Source: Caulobacter sp. | GTDB lineage: Bacteria; Pseudomonadota; Alphaproteobacteria; Caulobacterales; Caulobacteraceae | Assembly (NCBI GenBank): GCA_014378155.1 | Contig: JACMOF010000265.1 | Span: 1-5,546 of the forward strand | Length of the DNA stretch: 5,546 bases | Direction: 5' to 3' | Shown: in pieces, positions 1-5,546 of the stretch | How the letters are laid out: every line of letters starts with the position of its first letter | Position numbering within the stretch: the stretch's first letter is position 1 | The notes under the pieces: model-generated | What the model saw: only the letters and a program-made list of their open reading frames with translations | What the model was told of the DNA's origin: nothing | The model's database searches: none | Made by a program: the position numbers and the translations under genes

Positions 1-122
1 ACCCGATCAGCCTGTCCGCTCGCCGGCTTCCCCGCCAAAACCCCATAACCCGCCAAGCCCCAAACCGCCGCGACGGCCAACCATTGGGCGAGGGTGGCGC
101 GGTGGGGACGGGGCTGGCTCAT
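1..122 (-). CDS. N-terminus of an unidentified membrane or exported protein (partial)
   Basis: The leftward frame from ATG at 122-120 stays open to the window edge and gives 40 full codons. The product begins MSQPRPHRATLAQWLAVAAV: a short, basic, polar N-terminus, then a hydrophobic stretch at about residues 11-30 (tryptophans at 14 and 21), then a polar segment. That fits a signal anchor, a signal peptide or a first transmembrane helix. A weak purine-rich AAGAG lies about 4 bases upstream of the ATG. The gene is divergent from a LysR-type regulator gene and shares a 70-base promoter region with it; in this family the divergent gene is often the regulated target, so this is the best candidate target (inference). 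The family cannot be named from 40 residues: a transporter, a membrane-bound enzyme or an exported hydrolase would all fit. Confidence 0.55.
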   Translation of the reverse strand, partial: MSQPRPHRATLAQWLAVAAVWGLAGYGVLAGKPASGQADR

Positions 123-128
123 GCACTC

Positions 129-158
129 TTATCCCGCGAGTTGCGCCCGGCGGAATAA
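129..158. promoter_or_regulatory. Candidate LysR-type operator in the divergent promoter region
   Basis: Two nested inverted repeats are visible. The inner one, 141-155, reads TTGCGCC-C-GGCGGAA; its 7-base arms match at 6 of 7 positions, and it contains the T-N11-A pattern (T142, A154) typical of LysR-family binding sites. The outer one pairs TTATCCCGC (129-137) with GCGGAATAA (150-158) at 8 of 9 positions across 12 bases. It lies between the divergent starts at 122 and 194, where such a regulator would bind to control both genes. The motif is short and binding is inferred. Confidence 0.45.
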
Positions 159-193
159 CGACTTATCAGCGGCCATCTGTGAGGTTTCGTCAC

Positions 194-1153
194 ATGACCG
201 CCCGATCGCTGCCGCCGCTCAACGCCCTGCGCGCTTTCGAGGCCTTCGCGCGGTGTGGCCGCATGACCCTGGCCGCCGACGAGCTGTGCGTCACCCATGG
301 CGCGATCAGCCGTCAGATCCGCCAGCTTGAGGACCATCTGGGCGCCGCCCTGACCGAAGGCCCGCGCACCAAGCTGGTGCTGACCTCGACCGGGGTGACC
401 CTGGCCCAGGCCTTGACGGCGGCCTTCGACCAGATCGACGCGGCGATTCCCCGGCTGCCCCCAGCCGCCGACCGCGCCCTGGTGGTCTCCTGCCTGCCGA
501 CCTTCGCGATGAAGTGGTTGATCCCGCGCCTGCCAGGCTTCGTAGCCGCCTAACCCCACATCCCGGTGCGGATCGTGGAGTCCAACGGCCCCTTCGACTT
601 CCGCGCCGACGGCGTCGACCTGGCCATCCGCATGCGGCTGCCCGAGGCCCCGCCTTCGCACGACGCCGACGTCACGCCGTTCCTCAAGCACTATGTCGGG
701 CCGGTGGTTTCGCCCGCCCTGGCCGCCCAGGCGCCCGACCTGGCGTCCCTGGCCGCCCTGCCCCGCCTGCACACCCGCAGCTTCTTCGAAAGCTGGTCGG
801 AATGGGAAGCCGCGTCGGGCATGACTTTGGGGCCGGCGGCGGTGAACCGCGAATTCGACCACTATTTCTACATGCTGGAAGCCGCCGCCGCCGGCCTTGG
901 CGTGGCGATGGGGCCTTGGGCCTTCGTCGAGAGCGATCTGGCCAGTGGGCGGCTGGTGGCGCCGATCGGGCTGATCCCCGGCCGAGCCGAGGTGTGCGCC
1001 CTGACACCCAAGGGCAAGGCCACCAAGCCCGCCCGCCGCTTCCGCGACTGGCTGTCGGCCGAGGGCGCGGCGACCCCCGCGCCGCCGGGTTCTCAACAGG
1101 CCAGGCCAGCTAAAGGCGCAAACCCCCTTACACTTTGCCCTGGCGCCCTTTAG
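194..1153 (+). pseudogene. LysR-family regulator (GcvA/AmpR-like), interrupted by an in-frame TAA
   Basis: The frame encodes a LysR-type regulator of the GcvA/AmpR/TrpI kind. Residues about 6-65 are the winged helix-turn-helix (LPPLNALRAFEAF, then AADEL-VTHGAISRQI-QLE), followed by the linker helix. The effector domain begins at about residue 97 with the typical SCLPTFAMKWLIPRL. TAA at 551-553 stops translation after 119 residues. The same frame then continues with PHIPVRIVES and a full effector domain to TAG at 1151-1153, with no shift or gap. Family members have His or Tyr before 'PHIPVR', so a single TAC/TAT to TAA change explains the stop. ATG 194 is preferred over GTG 179 because GAGG (181-184) sits 9 bases upstream. 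The last 30 or so residues run past the usual family end. A 119-residue product would keep the DNA-binding part but lack effector sensing; GTG 566 has no clear ribosome-binding site. A sequencing error is the main alternative. Confidence 0.85.
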
Positions 1154-1203
1154 TTTCCGCCGATCCCCCGCGCCCCGGCGCCCCAACGAGACCAGGAGCC
1201 GTC

Positions 1204-1413
1204 ATGGACGCCGCCACCATCGCCAAGCTCGAAGGCCATCTGAAGCGCACCTTCGGCAACCCCCACATCGCGCTCAAGGCTCGCCCCAAGCAGAAGGACT
1301 CCGCCGAGGTCGAAGTGGCCGGCGAATTCATTGGCGTCGTTTTCCAGGACGAGGACGAGGACGGCTCGTTCATGTTCGAGATGGCGATCCTGGCGGAAGA
1401 CCTGGAAGGCTAG
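1204..1413 (+). CDS. DUF3126 family protein
   Basis: This 69-residue protein matches what I know of DUF3126, a small alphaproteobacterial family of unknown function. It starts MDAATIAKLEGHLKRTFGNP, a helical segment, followed by a Lys/Arg-rich stretch (KARPKQK, residues 25-31), a strand-like segment (AEVEVAGEFIGVVFQ) and an acidic DEDEDG turn at 49-54 leading into FMFEMAILAEDLEG. It has no signal peptide or membrane segment and should be cytoplasmic and compactly folded. AGGAG at 1194-1198 is 5 bases from the ATG, a strong ribosome-binding site that fixes the start. It begins 50 bases after the broken regulator, and the acetyltransferase start proposed here is 40 bases downstream, so those two genes may share a transcript. 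The length is normal for the family. No biochemical role can be assigned. Confidence 0.88.
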   Translation: MDAATIAKLEGHLKRTFGNPHIALKARPKQKDSAEVEVAGEFIGVVFQDEDEDGSFMFEMAILAEDLEG

Positions 1414-1453
1414 TATCCGTGACAGGCAGGGTCTGGTGTCGGCGGCGAAGGGC

Positions 1454-2137
1454 GTGAGGAGCCATCCCCTCGACCGCCCCGTCTGGTCGGCCTTCACCGG
1501 ACGCCAGGCCGAGCACGCCATCGTCGATGGTCCCGCCCTGCGCGTCGACCCCGACTATGGCCTGTTCGCGGCGACGGCAGACAACAGGCCGGGCAGCCTG
1601 GCCGCCCTGCAGCGGCTGGTCCACGCCCATGGCGAGGTCGGGCTGTTCGAACGGTTCGATCCGCCACCGGTCCCGGGCACGGCGGTCATCAAACGGGCCC
1701 TGTGCTGGCAAATGACCGCCGACAGCTTGGCCGCGCCAAAGCCGGTGACCTTCGCGATCGAGCCGCTGACCGAGGCCGACGGGCCGGAGATGCTGGCCCT
1801 GGCCACCCTGACCAAGCCGGGGCCGTTCTTCCGCCGCACCCACCAGTTGGGCGATTTCGTCGGGGTCAAGATCGACGGCCGCCTGGCGGCCATGGCCGGC
1901 GAGCGAATGCGCCCCGACGGCTTCACCGAGGTCAGCGGCGTCTGCACCCATCCGGACTTTCGCGGACGCGGCTATGCGGCGCGGCTGATGCTGCAGGTGG
2001 CTGGCGCGATCCAGGCGCGCGGCGAGACGCCGTTCCTGCACAGCTACGCCGACAACGCCGGCGCGATCGCCTTGTATCAGGCGCTGGGGTTTCGGTTTCG
2101 GTGCGAGCAGATCCTGACGGTGCTGGGTCCAGTCTGA
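1454..2137 (+). CDS. GNAT-family (FR47-like) N-acetyltransferase
   Basis: The product is a 227-residue acetyl-CoA-dependent N-acetyltransferase. The C-terminal half is a GNAT domain of the FR47-like type: LTKPGPFFRRTHQLG (119-133), IDGRLAAMAGERM (140-152), the strand EVSGVCTHPDF, then the acetyl-CoA pyrophosphate loop RGRGYA (170-175) and NAGAIALYQALGF (201-213), where the late helix packs on the cofactor. The N-terminal 100 residues (HPLDRPVW, then a region ending RALCWQM) are a less conserved domain usual in this subgroup. The substrate is unknown; small amines or protein N-termini are possible. The start is uncertain. GTG 1454 gives MRSHPLDRPVW, matching the family N-terminus as I remember it, but has a poor ribosome-binding site. 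GTG 1436 has AGGG at 1428-1431 and would add six residues. The gene follows the DUF3126 gene and converges on the OPT gene. Confidence 0.87.
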   Translation: MRSHPLDRPVWSAFTGRQAEHAIVDGPALRVDPDYGLFAATADNRPGSLAALQRLVHAHGEVGLFERFDPPPVPGTAVIKRALCWQMTADSLAAPKPVTFAIEPLTEADGPEMLALATLTKPGPFFRRTHQLGDFVGVKIDGRLAAMAGERMRPDGFTEVSGVCTHPDFRGRGYAARLMLQVAGAIQARGETPFLHSYADNAGAIALYQALGFRFRCEQILTVLGPV

Positions 2138-2144
2138 ACAAAAA

Positions 2145-2176
2145 GGGACCCGGAAGGCGCTCGCCCTCCGGGTCCC
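2145..2176 (-). terminator. Rho-independent terminator of the OPT gene
   Basis: GGGACCCGG (2145-2153) pairs perfectly with CCGGGTCCC (2168-2176). The stem continues inward as A2154-T2167, one A-C mismatch, then GGC/GCC around the loop GCTC (2159-2162). On the leftward strand it is followed by TTTTT (2144-2140), 24 bases after the OPT stop codon. On the rightward strand only TGTCTTCC follows, so it is a weaker stop for the acetyltransferase transcript, though it may serve both. Confidence 0.87.
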
Positions 2177-2199
2177 TGTCTTCCACTCGGCGGCCGCGA

Positions 2200-4188
2200 T
2201 CAGACGTCGGCGATCTTGTTGGCCGATCTGCGCGCCCAGCCATACAACCCGATGACGACCACCGCGGCGGCGACCAGGGCGAGGATCATGCCCACGTGCT
2301 CGGAGGGCGCGAAGGGGACTTCCAACGGGCCGGGCTTGTTGGTGGTGACGATCAGGCCGGCCAGGGCGACGTTGAACAGGCTCTCCCCGACGATGAAGCC
2401 CGAGGCGATCAGGATGCCCAGGCGCTTGGCGGGTGCGGCCATGCGGTCCTTGCCGACGATCTTGTCGTAGATCCAGCCGGCCAAGGCCCCGACCACGACC
2501 GGCGCGGTGACGGCGCTGGGCAGGTAGATGGCCAGGCCCACGCCCAGGGGCGGCAGGCTGAGGCGCTCCTGGCTGGACTTGCGCAGGATCAGGTCGACGG
2601 CCACCAGGGCCAGGCCGATCAGCGCCCCGACGCCCAGCAGGGTCCAGTTCAGATCCCCGCCGATCACGCCCTTGGCCAGGGTCGAGATCAGGGTGGCCTG
2701 GGGGGCGTCCAGCGGCTTGGCCCCAGCCACGGTGGCCAGGTTGGCCGCGCCGGAGAAGCCGTTCGAACGGTTCAGCAGTTCCAGCACGAAGGGGATGACG
2801 ATCGCGCCGGCGACGACGCCGATGATCAGGGCCACCTGCTGTTTCCACGGCGTGGCGTCGACTAGCTGTCCGGTCTTCAGGTCCTGCAGGTTGTCGTTGG
2901 CCACCACGGCCACGGCCAGCACCATGGTGGTGACATAGAGGGCGTAGGCGACCAAGGCCTTGGCGACATCGGGACCGATGACGCCTCGGCCGACCACGCC
3001 GACCATCAGCGAGGCGCCCAGCACGGTTAGGATGGCTATGCCAGAGACCGGGCTGTTGGACGAGCCGATCAGGCCGGCCATGTAGCCGCAGACGGCGGCG
3101 GCCAGCAGGCCGGCGATCAGCACATAGCCGACGCCGATGGCGACCAGCGGGGTCGCAATGCTGGTGATCGGGCCGCCGGTCAGGAAGTGGGCCAGGAACC
3201 AGCCGGCAGGAGCCAGCAGGGCCAGAGACACCACGCCGACGATGCCGATCGGGATATCCTGCTCGGTCCGCGGGATCACGCCGCCGACCTTGCGGGCCTT
3301 GTTGGCCTCGAAGGCTGACATCAGGCCCGACCAGATCGGCACGGCCAGCTTGCCCAGGGTCCAGATGGCGGCGGCGCCGATGACGCCCGCGCCCATGAAC
3401 CGCACCTCGGTCTTCCAGACCGTGAGGGCGTGCTTGGCGACCGAGACGTCCGGCATGGGGTGCAGGGCGGTCATGACCGGGACCAGAACGCCCCAGGCGA
3501 TAGCGAGGCCGGCGAACATCGCCACGCCGACGGTGATGCCCATCAGGTGTCCCGCGCCCATCAGGGCCAGTGAGCTGGAAGCGCCCAGGCCGGTCGCGCC
3601 GGCCCCGGCCTTGAAGTAGCCTGCGACCTCGGCGGCGAAGATCTTGGCGGCGGCCAGGGCCGCGAACAGGGCCGAGGCGATGGTGCCCAGCACCACGGCG
3701 ATCAGGCCAAACACCCCCTCGGCGGCGCCTTCGCGCGAGCCGGTGCCGACCTTCAGCACCTCGGCGGCGGCGACGCCCTCGGGGTAGGGCAGGTCGGAAT
3801 TGGTCACCAGAGCCCGGCGCAGGGGTATGGTGTACATCACGCCCAGGATGCCGCCGACCAGGCACGCGCCGAAGGTGGTCAGGAATGGCACGTGGCTCCA
3901 CCAGCCGATCATCAGCAGGCCCGGCAACACGAAGATCACCGACGACAGCGTTCCCGCCGCCGAAGCGATGGTCTGGACGATGTTGTTTTCCTGGATCGTC
4001 GCGGTCTTGAAGGCCCGCAGCAGCGCCATCGAGACCACGGCCGCCGGGATCGAGGTGGCGAAGGTCAGCCCGACCTTCAGTCCCAGATAGACCTGGGCGG
4101 CGGTGAAGACGACAGTGATGGCGATCCCGAGAAGGACCCCTCGAACGGTGAACTCCGAACGAGGAGTCGTGGTGGCGTCGGACGACAT
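2200..4188 (-). CDS. OPT-family oligopeptide transporter
   Basis: This 662-residue inner-membrane protein belongs to the OPT family, proton-coupled importers of small peptides or, in some branches, metal chelates. Family hallmarks occur in order: AAQVYLGLKVGLTFATSIPA (30-49), the signature QENNIVQTIASAAG (66-79), SDLPYPEGVAAAEVLKVG (131-148), GSSNSPVSGIAI (375-386), NDNLQDLKTGQLVDATPWKQ (431-450), GLAIYLPSAV (551-560) and ASGFIVGESL (595-604). Many hydrophobic segments of 18-25 residues lie between them, as expected for roughly a dozen or more membrane helices, and the length is normal for bacterial members. ATG 4188 gives a short polar N-terminus ahead of the first helix; the ribosome-binding site is weak (GGGA 7 bases upstream). 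No ABC or binding-protein gene lies nearby, which suits a one-component carrier. The substrate cannot be told from sequence: di- to oligopeptides are the family default, iron-chelate uptake a possible alternative. Confidence 0.95.
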   Translation of the reverse strand: MSSDATTTPRSEFTVRGVLLGIAITVVFTAAQVYLGLKVGLTFATSIPAAVVSMALLRAFKTATIQENNIVQTIASAAGTLSSVIFVLPGLLMIGWWSHVPFLTTFGACLVGGILGVMYTIPLRRALVTNSDLPYPEGVAAAEVLKVGTGSREGAAEGVFGLIAVVLGTIASALFAALAAAKIFAAEVAGYFKAGAGATGLGASSSLALMGAGHLMGITVGVAMFAGLAIAWGVLVPVMTALHPMPDVSVAKHALTVWKTEVRFMGAGVIGAAAIWTLGKLAVPIWSGLMSAFEANKARKVGGVIPRTEQDIPIGIVGVVSLALLAPAGWFLAHFLTGGPITSIATPLVAIGVGYVLIAGLLAAAVCGYMAGLIGSSNSPVSGIAILTVLGASLMVGVVGRGVIGPDVAKALVAYALYVTTMVLAVAVVANDNLQDLKTGQLVDATPWKQQVALIIGVVAGAIVIPFVLELLNRSNGFSGAANLATVAGAKPLDAPQATLISTLAKGVIGGDLNWTLLGVGALIGLALVAVDLILRKSSQERLSLPPLGVGLAIYLPSAVTAPVVVGALAGWIYDKIVGKDRMAAPAKRLGILIASGFIVGESLFNVALAGLIVTTNKPGPLEVPFAPSEHVGMILALVAAAVVVIGLYGWARRSANKIADV

Positions 4189-4237
4189 GCAAGGGTCCCG
4201 AAATCGTTAAGGAGGCCGACCTTGCACGTCCGACCGC

Positions 4238-4262
4238 ATCATACTCAAGTCATGTTCCGCAA
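4238..4262 (-). promoter_or_regulatory. Weak promoter candidate for the OPT gene
   Basis: Read leftward, TTGCGG (4262-4257) and TATGAT (4243-4238) are separated by 13 bases, a spacing allowed for Caulobacter-type housekeeping promoters but short for E. coli ones. It would start transcription about 40 bases before the OPT ATG. The 83-base gap to the upstream gene holds no clear terminator, so the OPT gene could also be read from the small exported-protein genes. Confidence 0.22.
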
Positions 4263-4271
4263 TTTCGCGTT

Positions 4272-4607
4272 TTAACGGACGTTTATGACCGCAGAGCGAA
4301 GAGGTCTTTGATGCGTTGACGCCAGCTTGTCGTCCTTGGCCCTCACCGCCAGTTGACAAGCGTCCGAGCAACGACTGGCGTTGATCAAGACGGCAGCCTT
4401 GCGCGCGCGGGCGAACCGCATTGGCGTCGGGCGCGCTACCCCGATGCTCTTCAGTTCGCCGGTCCAGCTTACGTTGTCGGATTGGTCGTGGTGGTTTCCC
4501 GGAGAGACGACAGACCTCAGGCTGTAAACCCGCACGGATTGCGCCATGACCGGTCCGCTCATGCTGAGCGTAGCCGCTGTGGTCAGCGCGATTCTCGCCG
4601 CTCTCAT
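4272..4607 (-). CDS. Small exported protein, second tandem copy, probably frameshifted at its end
   Basis: The product is 111 residues. MRAARIALTTAATLSMSGPV-MA forms a signal peptide with likely cleavage after V-M-A at residue 22, so it should be periplasmic or secreted. I do not recognise the family. It is a paralogue of the next gene upstream: ARKAAVLINASRCSDACQLA (68-87) aligns with ATQVAGLINANRCKDAYLLA there. Cysteines are at 80 and 84. After KLA (94-96) the paralogy breaks. Skipping T at 4319 gives A-QRIKDLFALRS and TAA at 4285-4283, which aligns with the paralogue's LAKRVYEVC, so a one-base insertion has probably replaced the last 11 or so residues with the unrelated tail STHQRPLRSAVINVR. 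The start at 4607 is set by GGGAG 9 bases upstream and by the signal peptide; the longer upstream frame overlaps the other copy. The 77-base gap suggests cotranscription. Confidence 0.68.
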   Translation of the reverse strand: MRAARIALTTAATLSMSGPVMAQSVRVYSLRSVVSPGNHHDQSDNVSWTGELKSIGVARPTPMRFARARKAAVLINASRCSDACQLAVRAKDDKLASTHQRPLRSAVINVR

Positions 4608-4684
4608 CGCCGATGTCTCCCTTGCGTGAATGTCCCGGAAGGCCGGCGACGCGAGCGGATCTCGATCCCCGGTTTTGGGACCGA

Positions 4685-5023
4685 CTAATCCAAGGGCGAC
4701 GGCGTAGCGGTGCAAACCTCGTAGACCCGCTTTGCCAGCACTTGGTCGTTCTCGCCGGCGGCCAGCAGGTAGGCGTCCTTGCAGCGGTTGGCGTTGATCA
4801 GGCCGGCGACCTGCGTCGCTCGCTCCCATTGCACCTTGCCGGCGTGGGCCCTGGCGATGGCCGTCCGCCGCTCGTTCTCAAAGTAGAACTCGCTCATATT
4901 GCCCACGCCGCTCTGCGGCACGACAATGGGAATGGGCCGTGGGGCCGGGGTCTGCTGAGCCATGGCGGGCCCGCCGACAGCGACCATGGCGGCAGCGATC
5001 GCGGCGGTTCTCGAGAAGGTCAT
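4685..5023 (-). CDS. Small exported protein, first tandem copy
   Basis: This 112-residue protein has a clear signal peptide: MTFSRT, a hydrophobic core AAIAAAMVAVGGP and an AMA cleavage site before Q23. The mature part begins with a Pro-rich linker (QQTPAPRPIPIVVP, 23-36). A charged, probably helical segment follows (ENERRTAIARAHAGKVQWER), then the conserved block LINANRCKDAYLLAAGENDQ (75-94) and LAKRVYEVC (96-104). C81 and C104 could form a disulfide in the periplasm (inference). The helix-turn-helix-like pattern of the last 45 residues recalls a small helical repeat. I do not recognise the family or a function. GGAG (5034-5031) is 7 bases from the ATG, which supports the start. The gene leads a likely two-gene unit with its paralogue and has its own upstream region; the phoH transcript ends before it. 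Confidence 0.8.
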   Translation of the reverse strand: MTFSRTAAIAAAMVAVGGPAMAQQTPAPRPIPIVVPQSGVGNMSEFYFENERRTAIARAHAGKVQWERATQVAGLINANRCKDAYLLAAGENDQVLAKRVYEVCTATPSPLD

Positions 5024-5093
5024 CTGGGATCTCCATCCAAGTGTTCAAAACCGGCATCTGATCACGGCGGCGATCCCAGCTCCGAACGCCGCC
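5024..5093 (-). promoter_or_regulatory. Leader of the exported-protein genes with competing inverted repeats
   Basis: GGCGGCG (5093-5087 read leftward) pairs perfectly with CGCCGCC (5072-5066), leaving a 14-base loop. That loop holds most of CTGGGATC (5079-5072), which is itself a perfect complement of GATCCCAG (5031-5024), the eight bases between the ribosome-binding GGAG and the ATG. The leader could therefore fold in alternative or pseudoknotted ways that affect translation start. This is seen in sequence only; short GC-rich repeats also arise by chance. Confidence 0.3.
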
Positions 5094-5097
5094 TCAA

Positions 5098-5122
5098 CCT
5101 CTAGCAGCATGTAACTCGCCAA
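5098..5122 (-). promoter_or_regulatory. Possible housekeeping promoter for the exported-protein genes
   Basis: Read leftward, TTGGCGA (5122-5116) and GCTAGAGG (5105-5098) are 10 bases apart. This resembles the Caulobacter housekeeping consensus TTGACGS-N10-14-GCTANAWC, with two mismatches in each half. Transcription would start near 5090, about 65 bases before the first gene. The site lies downstream of the phoH terminator, where a new promoter is needed. Confidence 0.38.
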
Positions 5123-5171
5123 GGGCGACCGCAACCGAAATCCTCGCGGATTCGTAGAGGTGAGGCAAAAA

Positions 5172-5199
5172 GAGCGGGCCCGTATTACGGGACCCGCTC
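5172..5199 (-). terminator. Rho-independent terminator of the phoH-family gene
   Basis: GAGCGGG (5172-5178) pairs with CCCGCTC (5193-5199), and CCCGT (5179-5183) with ACGGG (5187-5191), around the loop ATT with one bulged base at 5192. On the leftward strand a T-run (TTTTT, 5171-5167) follows directly. It lies 17 bases after the phoH-family stop codon and should isolate that gene from the exported-protein genes. Confidence 0.87.
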
Positions 5200-5216
5200 C
5201 TAGCCGTGTCGAATGG

Positions 5217-5546
5217 TCAGAGAACGCCTAGCATCTCCGCGACCAGCGGGTGGCGGACGATGTCGCGGTCGGCCAGGCGGACCACCGCGATGTTCTCCAG
5301 CGCCTCGAACTTCTCGGCCACGTCGCCCAGGCCCGAGATGCCCGGCAGCAGGTCCGACTGGTTCGGGTCGCCCGTCACCACCATGGTCGAGTTCCAGCCC
5401 AGGCGGGTCAGCAGCATCTTCAGCTGCATGTAGGTGCAGTTCTGAGCCTCGTCGATCACCACGAAGGCGTTGTTCAGGGTACGGCCGCGCATGAAGCCGA
5501 CTGGCGCGATCTCGATCGCCCCCTCGGCCATCAGCGACCGCATCCG
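5217..5546 (-). CDS. phoH: PhoH family ATPase, C-terminal part (partial)
   Basis: The last 109 codons of a PhoH-family cytoplasmic P-loop ATPase are present; the N-terminus with the Walker A motif lies beyond the window. Visible family motifs, counted from the Met at 5543, are IEIAPVGFMRGRTLNNAF (10-27), the Walker B-type VVIDEAQN (28-35), QLKMLLTRLGWNSTMVVTGD (40-59), NQSDLLPGISGL (61-72) and the C-terminal DIVRHPLVAEML (94-105). PhoH proteins resemble the ATPase core of superfamily I helicases; E. coli PhoH is phosphate-starvation inducible, while its relative YbeZ works with the RNase YbeY. Here a terminator follows at once and no ybeY comes next, and 'NQSDL' fits PhoH-type better than YbeZ-type sequences, so this is probably a stand-alone paralogue (inference). 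The open frame runs off the edge, so the Met at 5543 is internal. Confidence 0.92.
   Translation of the reverse strand, partial: RMRSLMAEGAIEIAPVGFMRGRTLNNAFVVIDEAQNCTYMQLKMLLTRLGWNSTMVVTGDPNQSDLLPGISGLGDVAEKFEALENIAVVRLADRDIVRHPLVAEMLGVL

Noticed and set aside
119..1186. A 355-codon leftward open frame opposite the LysR regulator.
   Set aside because: Its low-complexity Gly/Arg-rich product has no recognisable domain; the opposite strand encodes clear LysR motifs.
1702..2865. A rightward open frame of 387 codons spanning the acetyltransferase end, the terminator and the OPT 3' end.
   Set aside because: It crosses a strong terminator and two supported genes in other frames, and its product is Gln/Gly/Asp/Arg-rich without motifs.
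1370..4192. A 940-codon leftward open frame running across the acetyltransferase and the OPT gene.
   Set aside because: Its product is rich in Arg, Gly, Pro and Asp with no family motif, it lies in another frame of the well-supported OPT gene, and it continues antisense to the acetyltransferase. Long chance frames are common in GC-rich DNA.
4608..4829. Possible 74-residue N-terminal extension of the second exported protein.
   Set aside because: It overlaps the first exported-protein gene out of frame, lacks motifs and would bury the signal peptide, which has its own ribosome-binding site.
2145..5195. GGGACCC/GGGTCCC recurs in both terminators and in the OPT leader (near 4194).
   Set aside because: Seven-base self-complementary GC-rich words are expected in terminator stems; four copies with no fixed spacing do not support a repeat family.

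Overview
This GC-rich window has the gene content and style of an alphaproteobacterium. The DUF3126 gene points that way, and the GcvA/AmpR-like LysR type and the possible TTGRCG/GCTA-type promoters suggest Caulobacterales (Caulobacter, Phenylobacterium, Brevundimonas). The order is inferred by recognition, not by a search. I see no rRNA, tRNA, CRISPR array, insertion sequence, prophage gene or origin.

Left part (1-2137). The first 122 bases hold the start of a leftward gene whose product begins with a membrane or export segment. A short divergent promoter region with a LysR-type palindrome separates it from a rightward LysR-family regulator gene (194-1153). That regulator carries an in-frame TAA at codon 120, right after the DNA-binding domain and the start of the effector domain; the rest of the protein stays readable in the same frame, so this looks like a recent one-base inactivation. 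Two rightward genes follow, a 69-residue DUF3126 protein and a 227-residue FR47/GNAT-type acetyltransferase, close enough to be one transcript.

Middle (2138-4271). A strong hairpin lies between the convergent acetyltransferase gene and a large leftward gene for an OPT-family transporter (662 residues), whose hallmark motifs are intact. About 80 bases upstream of it hold a weak promoter candidate.

Right part (4272-5546). Two adjacent leftward genes encode small exported proteins of 111 and 112 residues. They share a 22-residue signal peptide and a C-terminal 'LINA-x-R-C-x-D-A' block, so they are tandem paralogues; the second copy seems to carry a one-base frameshift near its end. The leader of the first copy contains two inverted repeats that share sequence, one reaching the start codon. 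Beyond it, a bulged hairpin with a T-run ends a leftward PhoH-family ATPase gene, of which only the C-terminal 109 codons are in the window.

The genes do not form one obvious pathway. The window reads as ordinary chromosome with small signs of gene decay and duplication; I found no convincing new defence, mobile or biosynthetic system.
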